IMG/VR virus record: IMGVR_UViG_3300047667_000696 | Coordinates: 1-31,853 of that record | Length of the DNA stretch: 31,853 bases | Source of the DNA: a virus | Direction: 5' to 3' (one strand) | Shown here: in pieces, positions 15,248-22,957 of the stretch | How positions within the stretch are numbered: position 1 is the stretch's first letter | Layout of the letters: each line of letters opens with the position of its first letter | Translations under genes and position numbers: made by a program | Notes under the pieces: generated by a model | What the model saw: only the letters and a program-made list of their open reading frames with translations | Databases searched by the model: none | What the model was told of the DNA's origin: nothing

Positions 15248-15871
15248 TTGAAAAGAAAAATTATTGGTATCTGTGGATTTATCGGATCAGGCAAAGGCAC
15301 GGTTGCGGACACACTTGTAAATGAATATGGCTACACAAAACTTAGCTTTGCCGACACCTTAAAAGATGGTGTGGCGGCAGTATTTAACTGGGATCGAACG
15401 TTGCTTGAGGGTGATACCAAAGATAGTCGTGACTGGCGCGAAACACCAGACACATTTTGGACAACTGAACTTGGTCGTGAAATTACACCTCGATATGCAT
15501 TACAGTTGTTTGGCACCGATTGTATGCGTCGTGGCTTTGCCGAAGAAATTTGGGTATTAGCAGTCAAGCGTCAATTGATGGACAACCCAGATACAAACTA
15601 TGTACTGCCTGACGTTAGATTCTTTAATGAACGAGCTATGCTGCGCAAATTAGATGGCCAAGTATGGCGAGTAAAACGTGGCCCCGATCCAGAATGGGCT
15701 AATAAAGCAATCAGCGATAATCGCTATGATACCACGTGGATGGACGAACATCCGGAAATTCACGAAAGTGAATGGAGATGGCTTGATTATTCTACGGAGT
15801 TTGACAAAACAATTAACAATGATAATGATCTGACATTCCTAAAAACTGCGGTTTATAAGGCGCTTGAGTAA
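15248..15871 (+). CDS. 1: Deoxynucleoside monophosphate kinase (T4 gp1-like)
   Basis: Phosphorylates dNMPs to dNDPs to feed phage DNA synthesis. The P-loop GFIGSGKGT lies at residues 10-18, followed by the LSFADTLKD segment and RYALQLFGTDCMRRG, typical of the phage dNMP kinase family. Length (207 aa) is close to T4 gp1 (241). Start choice: TTG 15248 has GGAG 6 nt upstream and gives MKRKIIGICGF, like family members. ATG 15236 (four residues longer) lies only about 6 nt after the predicted transcription start and has no ribosome site, so it would be near leaderless; it remains an alternative. It has its own sigma70 promoter and sits before the late sheath gene. Confidence 0.88.
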   Translation: MKRKIIGICGFIGSGKGTVADTLVNEYGYTKLSFADTLKDGVAAVFNWDRTLLEGDTKDSRDWRETPDTFWTTELGREITPRYALQLFGTDCMRRGFAEEIWVLAVKRQLMDNPDTNYVLPDVRFFNERAMLRKLDGQVWRVKRGPDPEWANKAISDNRYDTTWMDEHPEIHESEWRWLDYSTEFDKTINNDNDLTFLKTAVYKALE

Positions 15872-15886
15872 TAACTACGTAGTTAT
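15871..15886. other. 16-bp perfect palindrome after dNMP kinase
   Basis: ATAACTACGTAGTTAT is a perfect palindrome beginning in the last base of the stop codon. With no loop it is a better candidate for a dimeric protein site than for a terminator. It lies 33 bp before the late box of the sheath gene. Confidence 0.45.
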
Positions 15887-15918
15887 ATTGCTAATACGGC
15901 CTGATAACTAGGAGTCAA

Positions 15919-15926
15919 ATAAATAC
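15919..15926 (+). promoter_or_regulatory. Late-type promoter box ATAAATAC before sheath gene
   Basis: ATAAATAC 40 bp before the sheath ATG, with TAGGAGAT as ribosome site in the leader. Confidence 0.65.
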
Positions 15927-15966
15927 TATTAGAGCAAGACCATAAGCTTTAATAGGAGATTATCTA

Positions 15967-18441
15967 ATGGCAATTCTAGTATCACCAGGCGTCGACGTAT
16001 CAGTAACTGATGAGAGCGCCTACTCCAGCCCAGGGACTGGCACTATTCCACTGATCATCATTGCAACCGCACAAAATAAAACTGATCCAACAGGCACAGA
16101 AACTGACGGCATTGCAAAATACACTAAGGCTGCAAACGCAGGCGTTGTCGTACCAGTAACATCACAGCGCGAATTGACACAATTTTTCGGAGATGCAATC
16201 TTTGCTTCAACTCAGGGTGCAGAGACCAGCGAATACGGTCTATTGGCAACTTATAGCTATTTGGGCCAAGGCTCACAGGCATATGTTGTTCGTGCAAACG
16301 TTGACTTGGCAGAGTTGATCGCCACAGACGTAGAACCAACGGGTCCTATGGCTGCTAACACAATTTGGTTAGATACTGATGCGAGCACCTACGGTGTCCA
16401 CGAATGGAGTGGTTCGGCATGGGTTTCACAACCTGTGACAGTTGAAGTTGCACTTACAGCGACTGCTGGTGAAATAACTGACCCAAGCACATATGCACCA
16501 ACAGCTACGGTTGTCACTGGTAACTATCTAGTTGCTGTGTTGAATGACAGTACGTCACCAACAGGCTTTGTACTTGGTTATTTTGTCGGCTTCGGCGGAA
16601 ATTGGGAAGCACTTGATGATGGCGGCGCGACAGCGACGTCACAGACATTTACCTTCGCAGAACATTACTCACAGCCAGCTACACCTGTTGCAGGTGACGC
16701 ATGGGTCAAGACTACACAACCAGGCGCAGGTATCAACCTAGCCCTCTACAGAGCTGACGCAAGTGGTGTTTTTGACCTACTTACCGTTGAAGGCGTTGAA
16801 GATGGTGTAGCATCTGGTGCATATGTTGCCCAAGATGGTAGTGCAAATACAGACATTACATCTACAATGACTAATACTAATATCGCGCTCAATATTTTAG
16901 CTGCCACAACTGCTGGTGTCGAAATAATGACAATTGTAAGTGATGCAGCAACTAGCATTACCGCAGCAATTTCTGCTAGCGATGTAGAACCAACAGGCCA
17001 AGCTGTTGCCGGACAACTATGGTTCGACGACACACAAACTCAACTTGACATTCTACGTAAGGTTGGTACTGTGTGGGAACGTGTTGACACTGCAGACATC
17101 CAATATGGGGTGGCCACACCAACACTTGACGCATTGGGCGGCGCACTTACAACGTCTAGTATTTGGGTCAAAACATCCCCGAATTCTGTTGCATATCCTG
17201 CGATTTATCGTTGGAATGGCACAACTTGGTTGCTACATGACAATACTGACCAGACTACAGATCGCGGCATCTTGTTCGACGATTTCCTTGCAGATACTCA
17301 AGCAGCATTGGTAAGCGGCGACATTGATGCTAACTCGACAGCATTTGACAGTCGTCCTAACGCATTGCTTTATCCAACTGACATGCTAGCCGTTAATATG
17401 ACAGGTAGTCAATCAACATTGCGTGTTTGGACTGAATCTATTTTGATTAATGCAGGCGCAGGCACTGTTAATGCATGGGTTAATGCCGTGTCAAATAATG
17501 CTGACGGTTCTGGCTCATTTGGTCGCCTAGCACAACGTCGTTATGTTGCAAATAAGATGCAGGCAGCTGTTTCCAGTAACGAAGACCTGCGTGATCCAAA
17601 TCGTAACTTTACTCTATTGTGTGCTCCAAACTTCCCAGAGCTTACAGACGAATTGGTTACATTAAACAGTGACCGTGGCGAAACAGGCTTTATCATCATT
17701 GATACACCAATGCGCAAATCACCTTCTGAGGCCACAAGTTGGATTCTCGGTGTAGGCGCATCAGAAAATGGCGATGACGGATTAGTCACAAAGAACACTT
17801 ACTCTGCTGTGTATTACCCTTCTGGTCGTTCTACTGCACCAGACGGCACGACAGTGACCGTACCAGCAAGCCACATGGTTCTTTACTCATTTGCTTACAA
17901 TGATAACATCAGCTACCCATGGTTTGCTCCAGCAGGCCTGACACGTGGTATCGTTCAAAATGCTTCGGCAGTCGGTTATATCACGGCTGAGGAAGAGTTT
18001 AAGGCAATTTCACTTAGCCAAGGACAACGAGACGCAGCTTACGTTAATAAACTGAACCCAATTGCTAACTTCCCACGCGAAGGTGTAGTTATTTTTGGAC
18101 AAAAGACTCTTCACCCAGTAACAAGCGCACAGGATCGCGTAAACGTGGCCCGTCTAGTTGCTTACTTGCGTGAACGGTTCGACGAAATCGCTCGTCCATT
18201 GTTGTTTGAACAGAATAACGACTTGACACGTGATCGTGCGGTACTATTGTTCAACGGCTTTCTAAGTGATATGTTGGCCAAGAGAGCATTGACTGACTTT
18301 GCGGTTGTGTGTGATTCAAGCAATAATACTGCAATTAGAATTGATCGTAATGAATTGTACATTGACGTAGCTATTGCTCCGACAAAGTCTGTGGAATTTA
18401 TTTACATCCCAATTAGAATTGTAAACACTGGCGCACTATAA
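15967..18441 (+). CDS. 18: Contractile tail sheath protein (T4 gp18-like)
   Basis: 824 residues forming the contractile outer tail. The N-terminus MAILVSPGVDVSVTDESAY and the C-terminal domain (SEDLRD-type region near 535, then LARLVAYLRERFD-like and AIRIDRNELYIDVAIAPTK) are classic sheath features. The C-terminal strand IEFIYIPIRI-like end corresponds to the donor arm that links subunits. It is longer than T4 gp18 (659 aa). The excess is a central region (about residues 119-430) with four related W/Y-rich modules such as DVEPTG...W.D......WSGSAWV and SDVEPTG...LWFDD. These probably form surface-exposed insert domains. Late box upstream, strong terminator downstream. Confidence 0.95.
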   Translation: MAILVSPGVDVSVTDESAYSSPGTGTIPLIIIATAQNKTDPTGTETDGIAKYTKAANAGVVVPVTSQRELTQFFGDAIFASTQGAETSEYGLLATYSYLGQGSQAYVVRANVDLAELIATDVEPTGPMAANTIWLDTDASTYGVHEWSGSAWVSQPVTVEVALTATAGEITDPSTYAPTATVVTGNYLVAVLNDSTSPTGFVLGYFVGFGGNWEALDDGGATATSQTFTFAEHYSQPATPVAGDAWVKTTQPGAGINLALYRADASGVFDLLTVEGVEDGVASGAYVAQDGSANTDITSTMTNTNIALNILAATTAGVEIMTIVSDAATSITAAISASDVEPTGQAVAGQLWFDDTQTQLDILRKVGTVWERVDTADIQYGVATPTLDALGGALTTSSIWVKTSPNSVAYPAIYRWNGTTWLLHDNTDQTTDRGILFDDFLADTQAALVSGDIDANSTAFDSRPNALLYPTDMLAVNMTGSQSTLRVWTESILINAGAGTVNAWVNAVSNNADGSGSFGRLAQRRYVANKMQAAVSSNEDLRDPNRNFTLLCAPNFPELTDELVTLNSDRGETGFIIIDTPMRKSPSEATSWILGVGASENGDDGLVTKNTYSAVYYPSGRSTAPDGTTVTVPASHMVLYSFAYNDNISYPWFAPAGLTRGIVQNASAVGYITAEEEFKAISLSQGQRDAAYVNKLNPIANFPREGVVIFGQKTLHPVTSAQDRVNVARLVAYLRERFDEIARPLLFEQNNDLTRDRAVLLFNGFLSDMLAKRALTDFAVVCDSSNNTAIRIDRNELYIDVAIAPTKSVEFIYIPIRIVNTGAL

Positions 18442-18460
18442 GCCTTATAATTTAAACAAA

Positions 18461-18490
18461 GAAAAGGCGGGGAATTCCCCGCCTTTTCTA
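18461..18490. terminator. Strong bidirectional terminator between convergent genes
   Basis: Perfect 12-bp stem GAAAAGGCGGGG / CCCCGCCTTTTC with loop AATT. The A and T tracts at either side let it act on both strands. It separates the sheath gene from the minus-strand 205-aa/29-aa unit. Confidence 0.93.
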
Positions 18491-18520
18491 TGACTAGTTG
18501 ATAGTAATTCTAATCGATAT

Positions 18521-18610
18521 TTAAAGTCCCAATATTGGGGACATATTGATAAACAATTGCATAATAGTAGGTGACTGCAATGTAATCATAATGGTAAGGT
18601 TCTCGGTCAT
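18521..18610 (-). CDS. 29-aa hydrophobic peptide, coupled to upstream gene
   Basis: MTENLTIMITLQSPTIMQLF followed by INMSPILGL: 29 residues, uncharged and hydrophobic after residue 3, so possibly a small membrane peptide. The ATG overlaps the stop of the 205-aa gene as TAATG, and GGAG lies about 9 nt upstream inside that gene. This is a strong layout for coupled translation. The bidirectional terminator follows 31 bp later. Not recognised. Confidence 0.55.
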   Translation of the reverse strand: MTENLTIMITLQSPTIMQLFINMSPILGL

Positions 18611-19227
18611 TATTCTTCTCCTGCTTGATTAAAGTTTTCGATAATTTCGACAAGTTGTTCAAAGCGGTCGATGACGGCATTAAATCCTTCGGAATGCCCT
18701 TCTTCCCATGCCTCGGTAAACAACACTGCTGCCTGTGCCATGCTCATGTCATTTTCATTAGCAAGGTCTCGTTGTAGTTCTTCCCGTCGTGCCCGAACCA
18801 AGGGCCGTCGCTGTTTTAATAGGCGATTATACGAGTCGTATGCTTCCACGAAGTCGGCCTGATCGCGCAATGATTGTGCGCTGTTGCGGTCAAATACCCT
18901 ACTAGGCCGATCTGGTCGCACGGGAATGCCGATGTCGTCACCAGCGTAATAGCTATTTGTTTTACGTGTCATGTTGTTTCCTTGTGCCACTTGCCGAGAA
19001 ATTTCGTCCAACTCCCACACCTCAGTCTGATTATAGATGTCATCGTATGTTCTTGCTTTAGCAATCCTACCCAATGCCAACTTAGGTTTCGCAATCCGCG
19101 CTTGGGCTTCTGCTATCTCAGGCAGGGCTTCTAGGACAGCGTCAGCGGCATCTTCAATGCCATTTACCTCACCCATGCTGCTGACGTGTGTGTAAATAAG
19201 GTCTGCAATTTTAGCTTGTAAATCCAT
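18610..19227 (-). CDS. Hypothetical protein (205 aa)
   Basis: Mostly helical and charged. The N-terminal helix (MDLQAKIADLIYTHVSSMGE) is followed by an Ala/Glu-rich helical stretch, a central loop with GIPVRPDRPSRVFDRN, and C-terminal helices with RRPLVRARREELQRDLANEN. No domain recognised. It is transcribed against the flanking tail genes from an early-type promoter with the shared leader, so it is likely an early accessory gene inserted among late genes. Ribosome site AAAGGAAAA. Followed by the coupled 29-aa peptide. Confidence 0.8.
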   Translation of the reverse strand: MDLQAKIADLIYTHVSSMGEVNGIEDAADAVLEALPEIAEAQARIAKPKLALGRIAKARTYDDIYNQTEVWELDEISRQVAQGNNMTRKTNSYYAGDDIGIPVRPDRPSRVFDRNSAQSLRDQADFVEAYDSYNRLLKQRRPLVRARREELQRDLANENDMSMAQAAVLFTEAWEEGHSEGFNAVIDRFEQLVEIIENFNQAGEE

Positions 19228-19258
19228 TAATAATTTTCCTTTGTTAACTTACTTATAT

Positions 19259-19287
19259 ACCATATCAGAACAATTTATGAATGTCAA
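19259..19287 (-). promoter_or_regulatory. Early sigma70-type promoter P5 (minus strand)
   Basis: On the minus strand: TTGACA-N17-TATGGT, then ATATAAGTAAGTTAACAAAG, matching the P4 leader ATAAAAGTAAGCAAAAAGG. Same architecture as P1-P4 although on the opposite strand and 4-12 kb from them. It drives the 205-aa gene. Confidence 0.8.
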
Positions 19288-19304
19288 GAAAAATTTCGTT
19301 TTGG

Positions 19305-19312
19305 ATAAATAC
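19305..19312 (+). promoter_or_regulatory. Late-type promoter box ATAAATAC before tube gene
   Basis: ATAAATAC 30 bp before the tube ATG; AAGGAGAA is the ribosome site. It lies 17 bp from the -35 of the divergent early promoter P5. Confidence 0.65.
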
Positions 19313-19342
19313 ATGTAGCAGAGCGTTATAAGGAGAATATAA

Positions 19343-19948
19343 ATGGCGATTCTAGATAAATTAAGTGTACCTTTGAAGGGCGAAGCAAGTCACGGGACAT
19401 TGATGCCAAAATTGCAATACCGTTTTCGTGTTAATTTCACAGAGATGGGCAATGGTAACACAAACCAAGCAACACACAATGTTATTAGTGTTCAACGTCC
19501 GAACATGTCACACGACGAAGTTGTAGTTGACACATACAATTCCAAGATTTACCTTGCTGGTAAGCATTCATGGGAACCTATTACAATCGAGCTACGCGAT
19601 GACATTAATTCGCTTACCAGTCAGCTTTTGGACAGCCAAGTTGCAAAGCAGATTGATATGGCAGACCAAAGTTCTCCAAGAGCCGGAACTACTTATAAGT
19701 TCCAAGTTACTATTGAAAACTTAGATGGTGGCAACGACAACCCAACTGTCCTTGACACATGGGAATTGGCAGGTTGCTATATTGCAAATCTAACATATAA
19801 TGACTCAAACTATAGTGCGGGCGGTGATTTCCAAACAATCACAGTTCAAATTAAATTTGATAATGCTAGTCACACAGTAAACGGCACTGATATGCTGAGC
19901 AACGCAACATTGCCTGCAAATGCAGGTACCGCTGATCTCGCTTCATAA
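19343..19948 (+). CDS. 19: Tail tube protein (T4 gp19-like)
   Basis: 201 residues forming the stacked hexameric rings of the inner tail tube. Visible are the family pattern LMPKLQYRFRVNFTEMG, a central HSWEPITIELRDDINSL and the late WELAGCYIANLTYND...DFQTITVQIKFD. Length is close to T4 gp19 (163 aa). Strong AAGGAG ribosome site and a late box are upstream. A second tube-fold paralogue follows after 13 bp. Confidence 0.92.
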   Translation: MAILDKLSVPLKGEASHGTLMPKLQYRFRVNFTEMGNGNTNQATHNVISVQRPNMSHDEVVVDTYNSKIYLAGKHSWEPITIELRDDINSLTSQLLDSQVAKQIDMADQSSPRAGTTYKFQVTIENLDGGNDNPTVLDTWELAGCYIANLTYNDSNYSAGGDFQTITVQIKFDNASHTVNGTDMLSNATLPANAGTADLAS

Positions 19949-19961
19949 TAAGGCTTAATTA

Positions 19962-20552
19962 ATGTCTATTAAAAATATTGCACAAGAAGCTTTTCGCAGC
20001 GACAGCGATCAGCTTTTTGTGCCACGTTTAAAATATAATTTTACATTGTTGCTTGATTTATACAATGATTCAACAAGAGAGTTTCAACGTGTCAGCAGTG
20101 CGTCTGCCGCGAGTTATAGTGTCGATAGCACCATTATGAACCAATACAACCACAAGCGCGTAGTCCAAACTCGCCTCAACTACGACCCAATCACAGTGTC
20201 ATTTTATGATACGTATGACAATCAATGGCATGCCCTAATGCAATCCTATTTGGGTCATTACTTCAATCAGGGAAAAGGGATATCACTGACTCCTAATGAA
20301 GGAAACAGCACAGTCGTACCTAACTTTGAAACAAATTTCGGGTTCACGCCCAATGCTATTCGAAATTTCTTCCCCCAAATTAGAATCATCCAAAATGGAT
20401 ACCGCGACCAATACCGCAACACAGTGTTGGTAAACCCGATAATTACCAGCATTCAAGGGGACACCTTAGATTACAGTGACAGTCAGCCTGTCAAGTACAC
20501 GGTGACTTTTCAACCAGAGAGTATCCAGGTTGAAGACGTACCCCCACGCTAG
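19962..20552 (+). CDS. Tail tube-family protein (second gp19-like paralogue)
   Basis: 196 residues with the same strand pattern as the tube protein: FVPRLKYNFTLLLDLYN, LNYDPITVSFYDTYDNQWHA, then a C-terminal GDTLDYSDSQPVKYTVTFQP. It differs enough from gp19 to be a specialised tube-like protein, for example one capping or initiating the tube (T4 gp54/gp48/gp3 share the fold). The GGCTTAAT upstream region gives only a weak ribosome site; it is probably co-transcribed with gp19. Confidence 0.8.
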   Translation: MSIKNIAQEAFRSDSDQLFVPRLKYNFTLLLDLYNDSTREFQRVSSASAASYSVDSTIMNQYNHKRVVQTRLNYDPITVSFYDTYDNQWHALMQSYLGHYFNQGKGISLTPNEGNSTVVPNFETNFGFTPNAIRNFFPQIRIIQNGYRDQYRNTVLVNPIITSIQGDTLDYSDSQPVKYTVTFQPESIQVEDVPPR

Positions 20553-20566
20553 ATAACGAATAATAG

Positions 20567-20574
20567 CTAAATAT
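20567..20574 (+). promoter_or_regulatory. Late-type promoter box CTAAATAT abutting a start codon
   Basis: CTAAATAT ends 4 bp before the ATG at 20579. If used, transcription would start at or beside the start codon, giving a leaderless message. Alternatively the box is coincidental and gp19 read-through serves the gene. Confidence 0.4.
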
Positions 20575-20578
20575 TGTT

Positions 20579-21061
20579 ATGACAAAATTTCAACAGGGCA
20601 ATTATCAACCTAGAAACCCTGAAAAATACATTGGGAAGCATATCCCACATTATCGTAGTGGATGGGAACTAAAATTCTGTCGTATGTGTGACGATCACCC
20701 TAATATCATAGCATGGGCAAGCGAAAGCCATAAAATCCCATATATTCATCCAATTACTGGCAAACCTAAAAATTATGTTCCTGACTTTTTTGTGGTCTAC
20801 GTGGACAATAATGGCAAAAAGCATGCAGAGATTGTAGAAATTAAACCAAGCGGCCAGATTATGGGAAATGCCAAGGGCCAGTATGATCAGGCGCAGGCGG
20901 TGATCAATGAGGCCAAGTGGTCCTACGCCCGCCAATGGTGCGCACAACAGGGCATTCGTTTCCGTATCATTACTGAAAACGAAATATTTAACAAGCCACA
21001 AAAGTCAAAGGCTCAGCGTAGACCAAAGGTTGCCAAAGTGGCTAAAAGGAAAAAACGATGA
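20579..21061 (+). CDS. 4: Head completion nuclease (T4 gp4-like)
   Basis: 160 residues with YRSGWELKFCRMCDDHPNII (about 23-42), IPYIHPITGKPKNYVPDFFV and EIVEIKPSGQ. This is the E...D...ExK pattern of TnsA-like/PD-(D/E)XK nucleases seen in gp4-type head completion proteins, which act on the capsid after packaging. The C-terminus is very basic (KAQRRPKVAKVAKRKKR). No ribosome site precedes the ATG, and a late box abuts it. Overlaps the next gene by 4 bp (ATGA). Length agrees with T4 gp4 (150 aa). Confidence 0.8.
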   Translation: MTKFQQGNYQPRNPEKYIGKHIPHYRSGWELKFCRMCDDHPNIIAWASESHKIPYIHPITGKPKNYVPDFFVVYVDNNGKKHAEIVEIKPSGQIMGNAKGQYDQAQAVINEAKWSYARQWCAQQGIRFRIITENEIFNKPQKSKAQRRPKVAKVAKRKKR

Positions 21062-21609
21062 GATACCAGCAATTATTTGAGTCAAACACAACATTGTACC
21101 ATGGTGACAACGTCGGCACCACGGCATTGAATTCACAATGGATGATGCATGGCGAAAGTAACAACCAAGAAGGTGTGGGAATATATTTTACTCCGGACAT
21201 CAATGCTGCAAAAACATATGGTACTAAAATATCGTCAATCGATATATCTGGATTGAAGATTAAAAAGAGCAGAGATTTAGTTGCTGACGTCATTTCACGT
21301 GCAGCAGGTACAAAATTAATACACCACCTAAGCAAGACCTCAGAAGATTTTTGGTATTTGCTTACAGATTACGGTATTGAACTGGCTGAGCCAACGGACA
21401 TGATGGATCATCACATGGCAGAATTGTTTGATATGATGAAACTGAATGAGATTAGAAACTGGCAATTGGCATTGGCAGAAGCATCGAATGTCAATGCATT
21501 TGTTGCTGGATGGAATAAGTTTATCAAAATAGATGGTATATATGAAACAGACACAAAATTCTACGCTATGATTAATACCAACATAACAGCAACGCCAGTT
21601 AACTTTTAA
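21058..21609 (+). CDS. ADP-ribosyltransferase-like protein, possibly virion-packaged
   Basis: 183 residues. LYHGDN (His about 15) followed after about 26 residues by GVGIYFTPDINAAKTYG resembles the first two strand motifs (H...Y) of ADP-ribosyltransferase-fold proteins. A clear third catalytic Glu/Gln motif is not identified, so activity is uncertain. The N-terminus MRYQQLFES resembles capsid-targeting leaders of T4 internal proteins (MKTYQEFI.E). T4 Alt is a packaged ADP-ribosyltransferase. It overlaps the gp4-like gene by 4 bp. It contains internally MMKLNEIRNW, similar to the start of the next gene. Fold and packaging are inferences. Confidence 0.7.
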   Translation: MRYQQLFESNTTLYHGDNVGTTALNSQWMMHGESNNQEGVGIYFTPDINAAKTYGTKISSIDISGLKIKKSRDLVADVISRAAGTKLIHHLSKTSEDFWYLLTDYGIELAEPTDMMDHHMAELFDMMKLNEIRNWQLALAEASNVNAFVAGWNKFIKIDGIYETDTKFYAMINTNITATPVNF

Positions 21610-21620
21610 AGGAAGTCACT

Positions 21621-21881
21621 ATGAAATTAAATGAAATACGATCAAATAAGATCAACACAGATAGTATGCCACTAAATGAAGTAGCAGTCAACTCAAGTTG
21701 GATCGAAGACTTAGAATATGACGGTGACTTTGGCGATGTTATCATGACGCTAAATAGCGGCAGAACGTATCAAATTTCTGGTGTTCCTGAGGGGATGTTT
21801 GAGGAGTGGGTCATGGCCGATAGTAAAGGCAAATTTTGGCACAGTGATATCGTTGGACATTACCGGACAACAAGGATTTAA
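21621..21881 (+). CDS. KTSC-domain protein
   Basis: 86 residues. The C-terminal about 65 residues match the KTSC domain: VAVNSSWIEDLEYDGD, MTLNSGRTYQISGVPEGMFE, then ADSKGKFWHSDIVGHY. KTSC domains are small beta-rich units of unknown biochemical role, frequent in phages. The N-terminus MKLNEIRSNKINTDSMPLNE resembles a segment inside the preceding protein and may be a short targeting leader. An AAAGGAAG ribosome site precedes it; the small terminase gene starts 1 bp after the stop. Confidence 0.85.
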   Translation: MKLNEIRSNKINTDSMPLNEVAVNSSWIEDLEYDGDFGDVIMTLNSGRTYQISGVPEGMFEEWVMADSKGKFWHSDIVGHYRTTRI

Positions 21882-21882
21882 A

Positions 21883-22413
21883 ATGACAAAAAAATTAGAA
21901 GAAGTTTTTAATTTGCCATCAATGGGCGCACGAGAAATACCTGAAATTGAAGATGAAGATGATGAATATACAATAGAAGAAATGCACCAGATTATGGAAC
22001 GCGCCGACAAAATCGACGCAGCGTTGCCTCAAGTTGTTGGACTCGACAATATGGACGCAGACTTTGACGGTTATGCAGATAAAGCGGTTGCAGCATTTGA
22101 TGACTTGATTGACCTAGGCAAAAACGTAGAAGATAGATTTGCCGCCGACATATTTAGTGCCGCCAGTAGTATGTTAGGCAACGCATTAACTGCCAAGACC
22201 AATAAGGCGCAAAAAAAGATGGAAATGATTAAGTTACAGCTACAAAACAAAAAAATTGCACACGAGGAAGACAAGCTAGACTACTTAAAAGCCCGCCACC
22301 TTAAGCAAACGGACAATGTTGATCCACAGGAAACTGAGGGACATATCATATCCACACGTAACGATATGCTAAACGATATAATCGCGGGCATGAAAAGAGA
22401 CGAAGATACATAA
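21883..22413 (+). CDS. 16: Terminase small subunit (T4 gp16-like)
   Basis: 176 residues. It opens MTKKLEEVFNLPSMGAREIP with an acidic EIEDEDDEY segment, typical of marine gp16 homologues, followed by a long helical hairpin (about 65-135) of the kind forming the gp16 oligomer core, and a C-terminal tail. gp16 regulates gp17 during DNA packaging. Start choice: ATG 21883 with AAGGA upstream; a longer frame from 21781 runs through the KTSC gene and is rejected. Its stop codon lies within the next late box. Confidence 0.85.
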   Translation: MTKKLEEVFNLPSMGAREIPEIEDEDDEYTIEEMHQIMERADKIDAALPQVVGLDNMDADFDGYADKAVAAFDDLIDLGKNVEDRFAADIFSAASSMLGNALTAKTNKAQKKMEMIKLQLQNKKIAHEEDKLDYLKARHLKQTDNVDPQETEGHIISTRNDMLNDIIAGMKRDEDT

Positions 22414-22417
22414 ATAC
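22410..22417 (+). promoter_or_regulatory. Late-type promoter box ATAAATAC before 171-aa virion gene
   Basis: ATAAATAC overlaps the gp16 stop codon and lies 24 bp before the next ATG, with CAGGAGAC in the leader. Confidence 0.65.
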
Positions 22418-22441
22418 CAGTATAGAATACAGGAGACTCCT

Positions 22442-22957
22442 ATGGTTAAACAATTAGGTCATTATTTGGCAGAAAACGAAGCGGTCCACGAATTCCGTGT
22501 AAAAATCGCCAAAGAGCCAACAGACGAACAACTCGACGCAATGGAGTTGCACCTACGTAAGTATGATGGCTATGACATCACAACACCGTCAAAGACTATC
22601 ATGCAAAAAAATCCTCGTGATTTTCGCAGCATCGACGCGGCAGAAGTGTATATGATTGATTTCAAGACACGTCAACCAGCATCCCCGTTGCAACTGTTAG
22701 CCGAACTAACGCAAAAAATGGGCATTCACGAACGTTTCATTATTGTGCGTAACAAGCACGAGCCTCTACATATTGAGGACGAAGCAGAAGACACAGCCGA
22801 AACAACATACAAGCCACGTCTAACAGACGAGAAATATTCGGATGCTGAAAAAGTAAAAGCTACTGATTATTATGGCGACAAATACAACACGTCCTTTATT
22901 AAGGGCCTTACGAAAGGTCGTAAAGAACATACGACCAAAGTGAAAGTGAAAAAATAA
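22442..22957 (+). CDS. Hypothetical virion protein between gp16 and gp17
   Basis: 171 residues. The N-terminus HEFRVKIAKEPTDEQLDAME, the AEVYMIDFKTRQPASPLQLL segment and the IHERFIIVRNKHEPL stretch recall a protein family that I associate with marine T4-like phages near the terminase genes, described only as structural or unknown. The C-terminus is Lys-rich. It lies between small and large terminase, has its own late box and a good ribosome site, and shares a base with the next start (TAATG). Confidence 0.78.
   Translation: MVKQLGHYLAENEAVHEFRVKIAKEPTDEQLDAMELHLRKYDGYDITTPSKTIMQKNPRDFRSIDAAEVYMIDFKTRQPASPLQLLAELTQKMGIHERFIIVRNKHEPLHIEDEAEDTAETTYKPRLTDEKYSDAEKVKATDYYGDKYNTSFIKGLTKGRKEHTTKVKVKK

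Noticed and set aside
21781-21882. 34-residue N-terminal extension of the small terminase
   Set aside because: It reads through the KTSC gene in another frame; ATG 21883 has AAGGA and gives the expected gp16 N-terminus.
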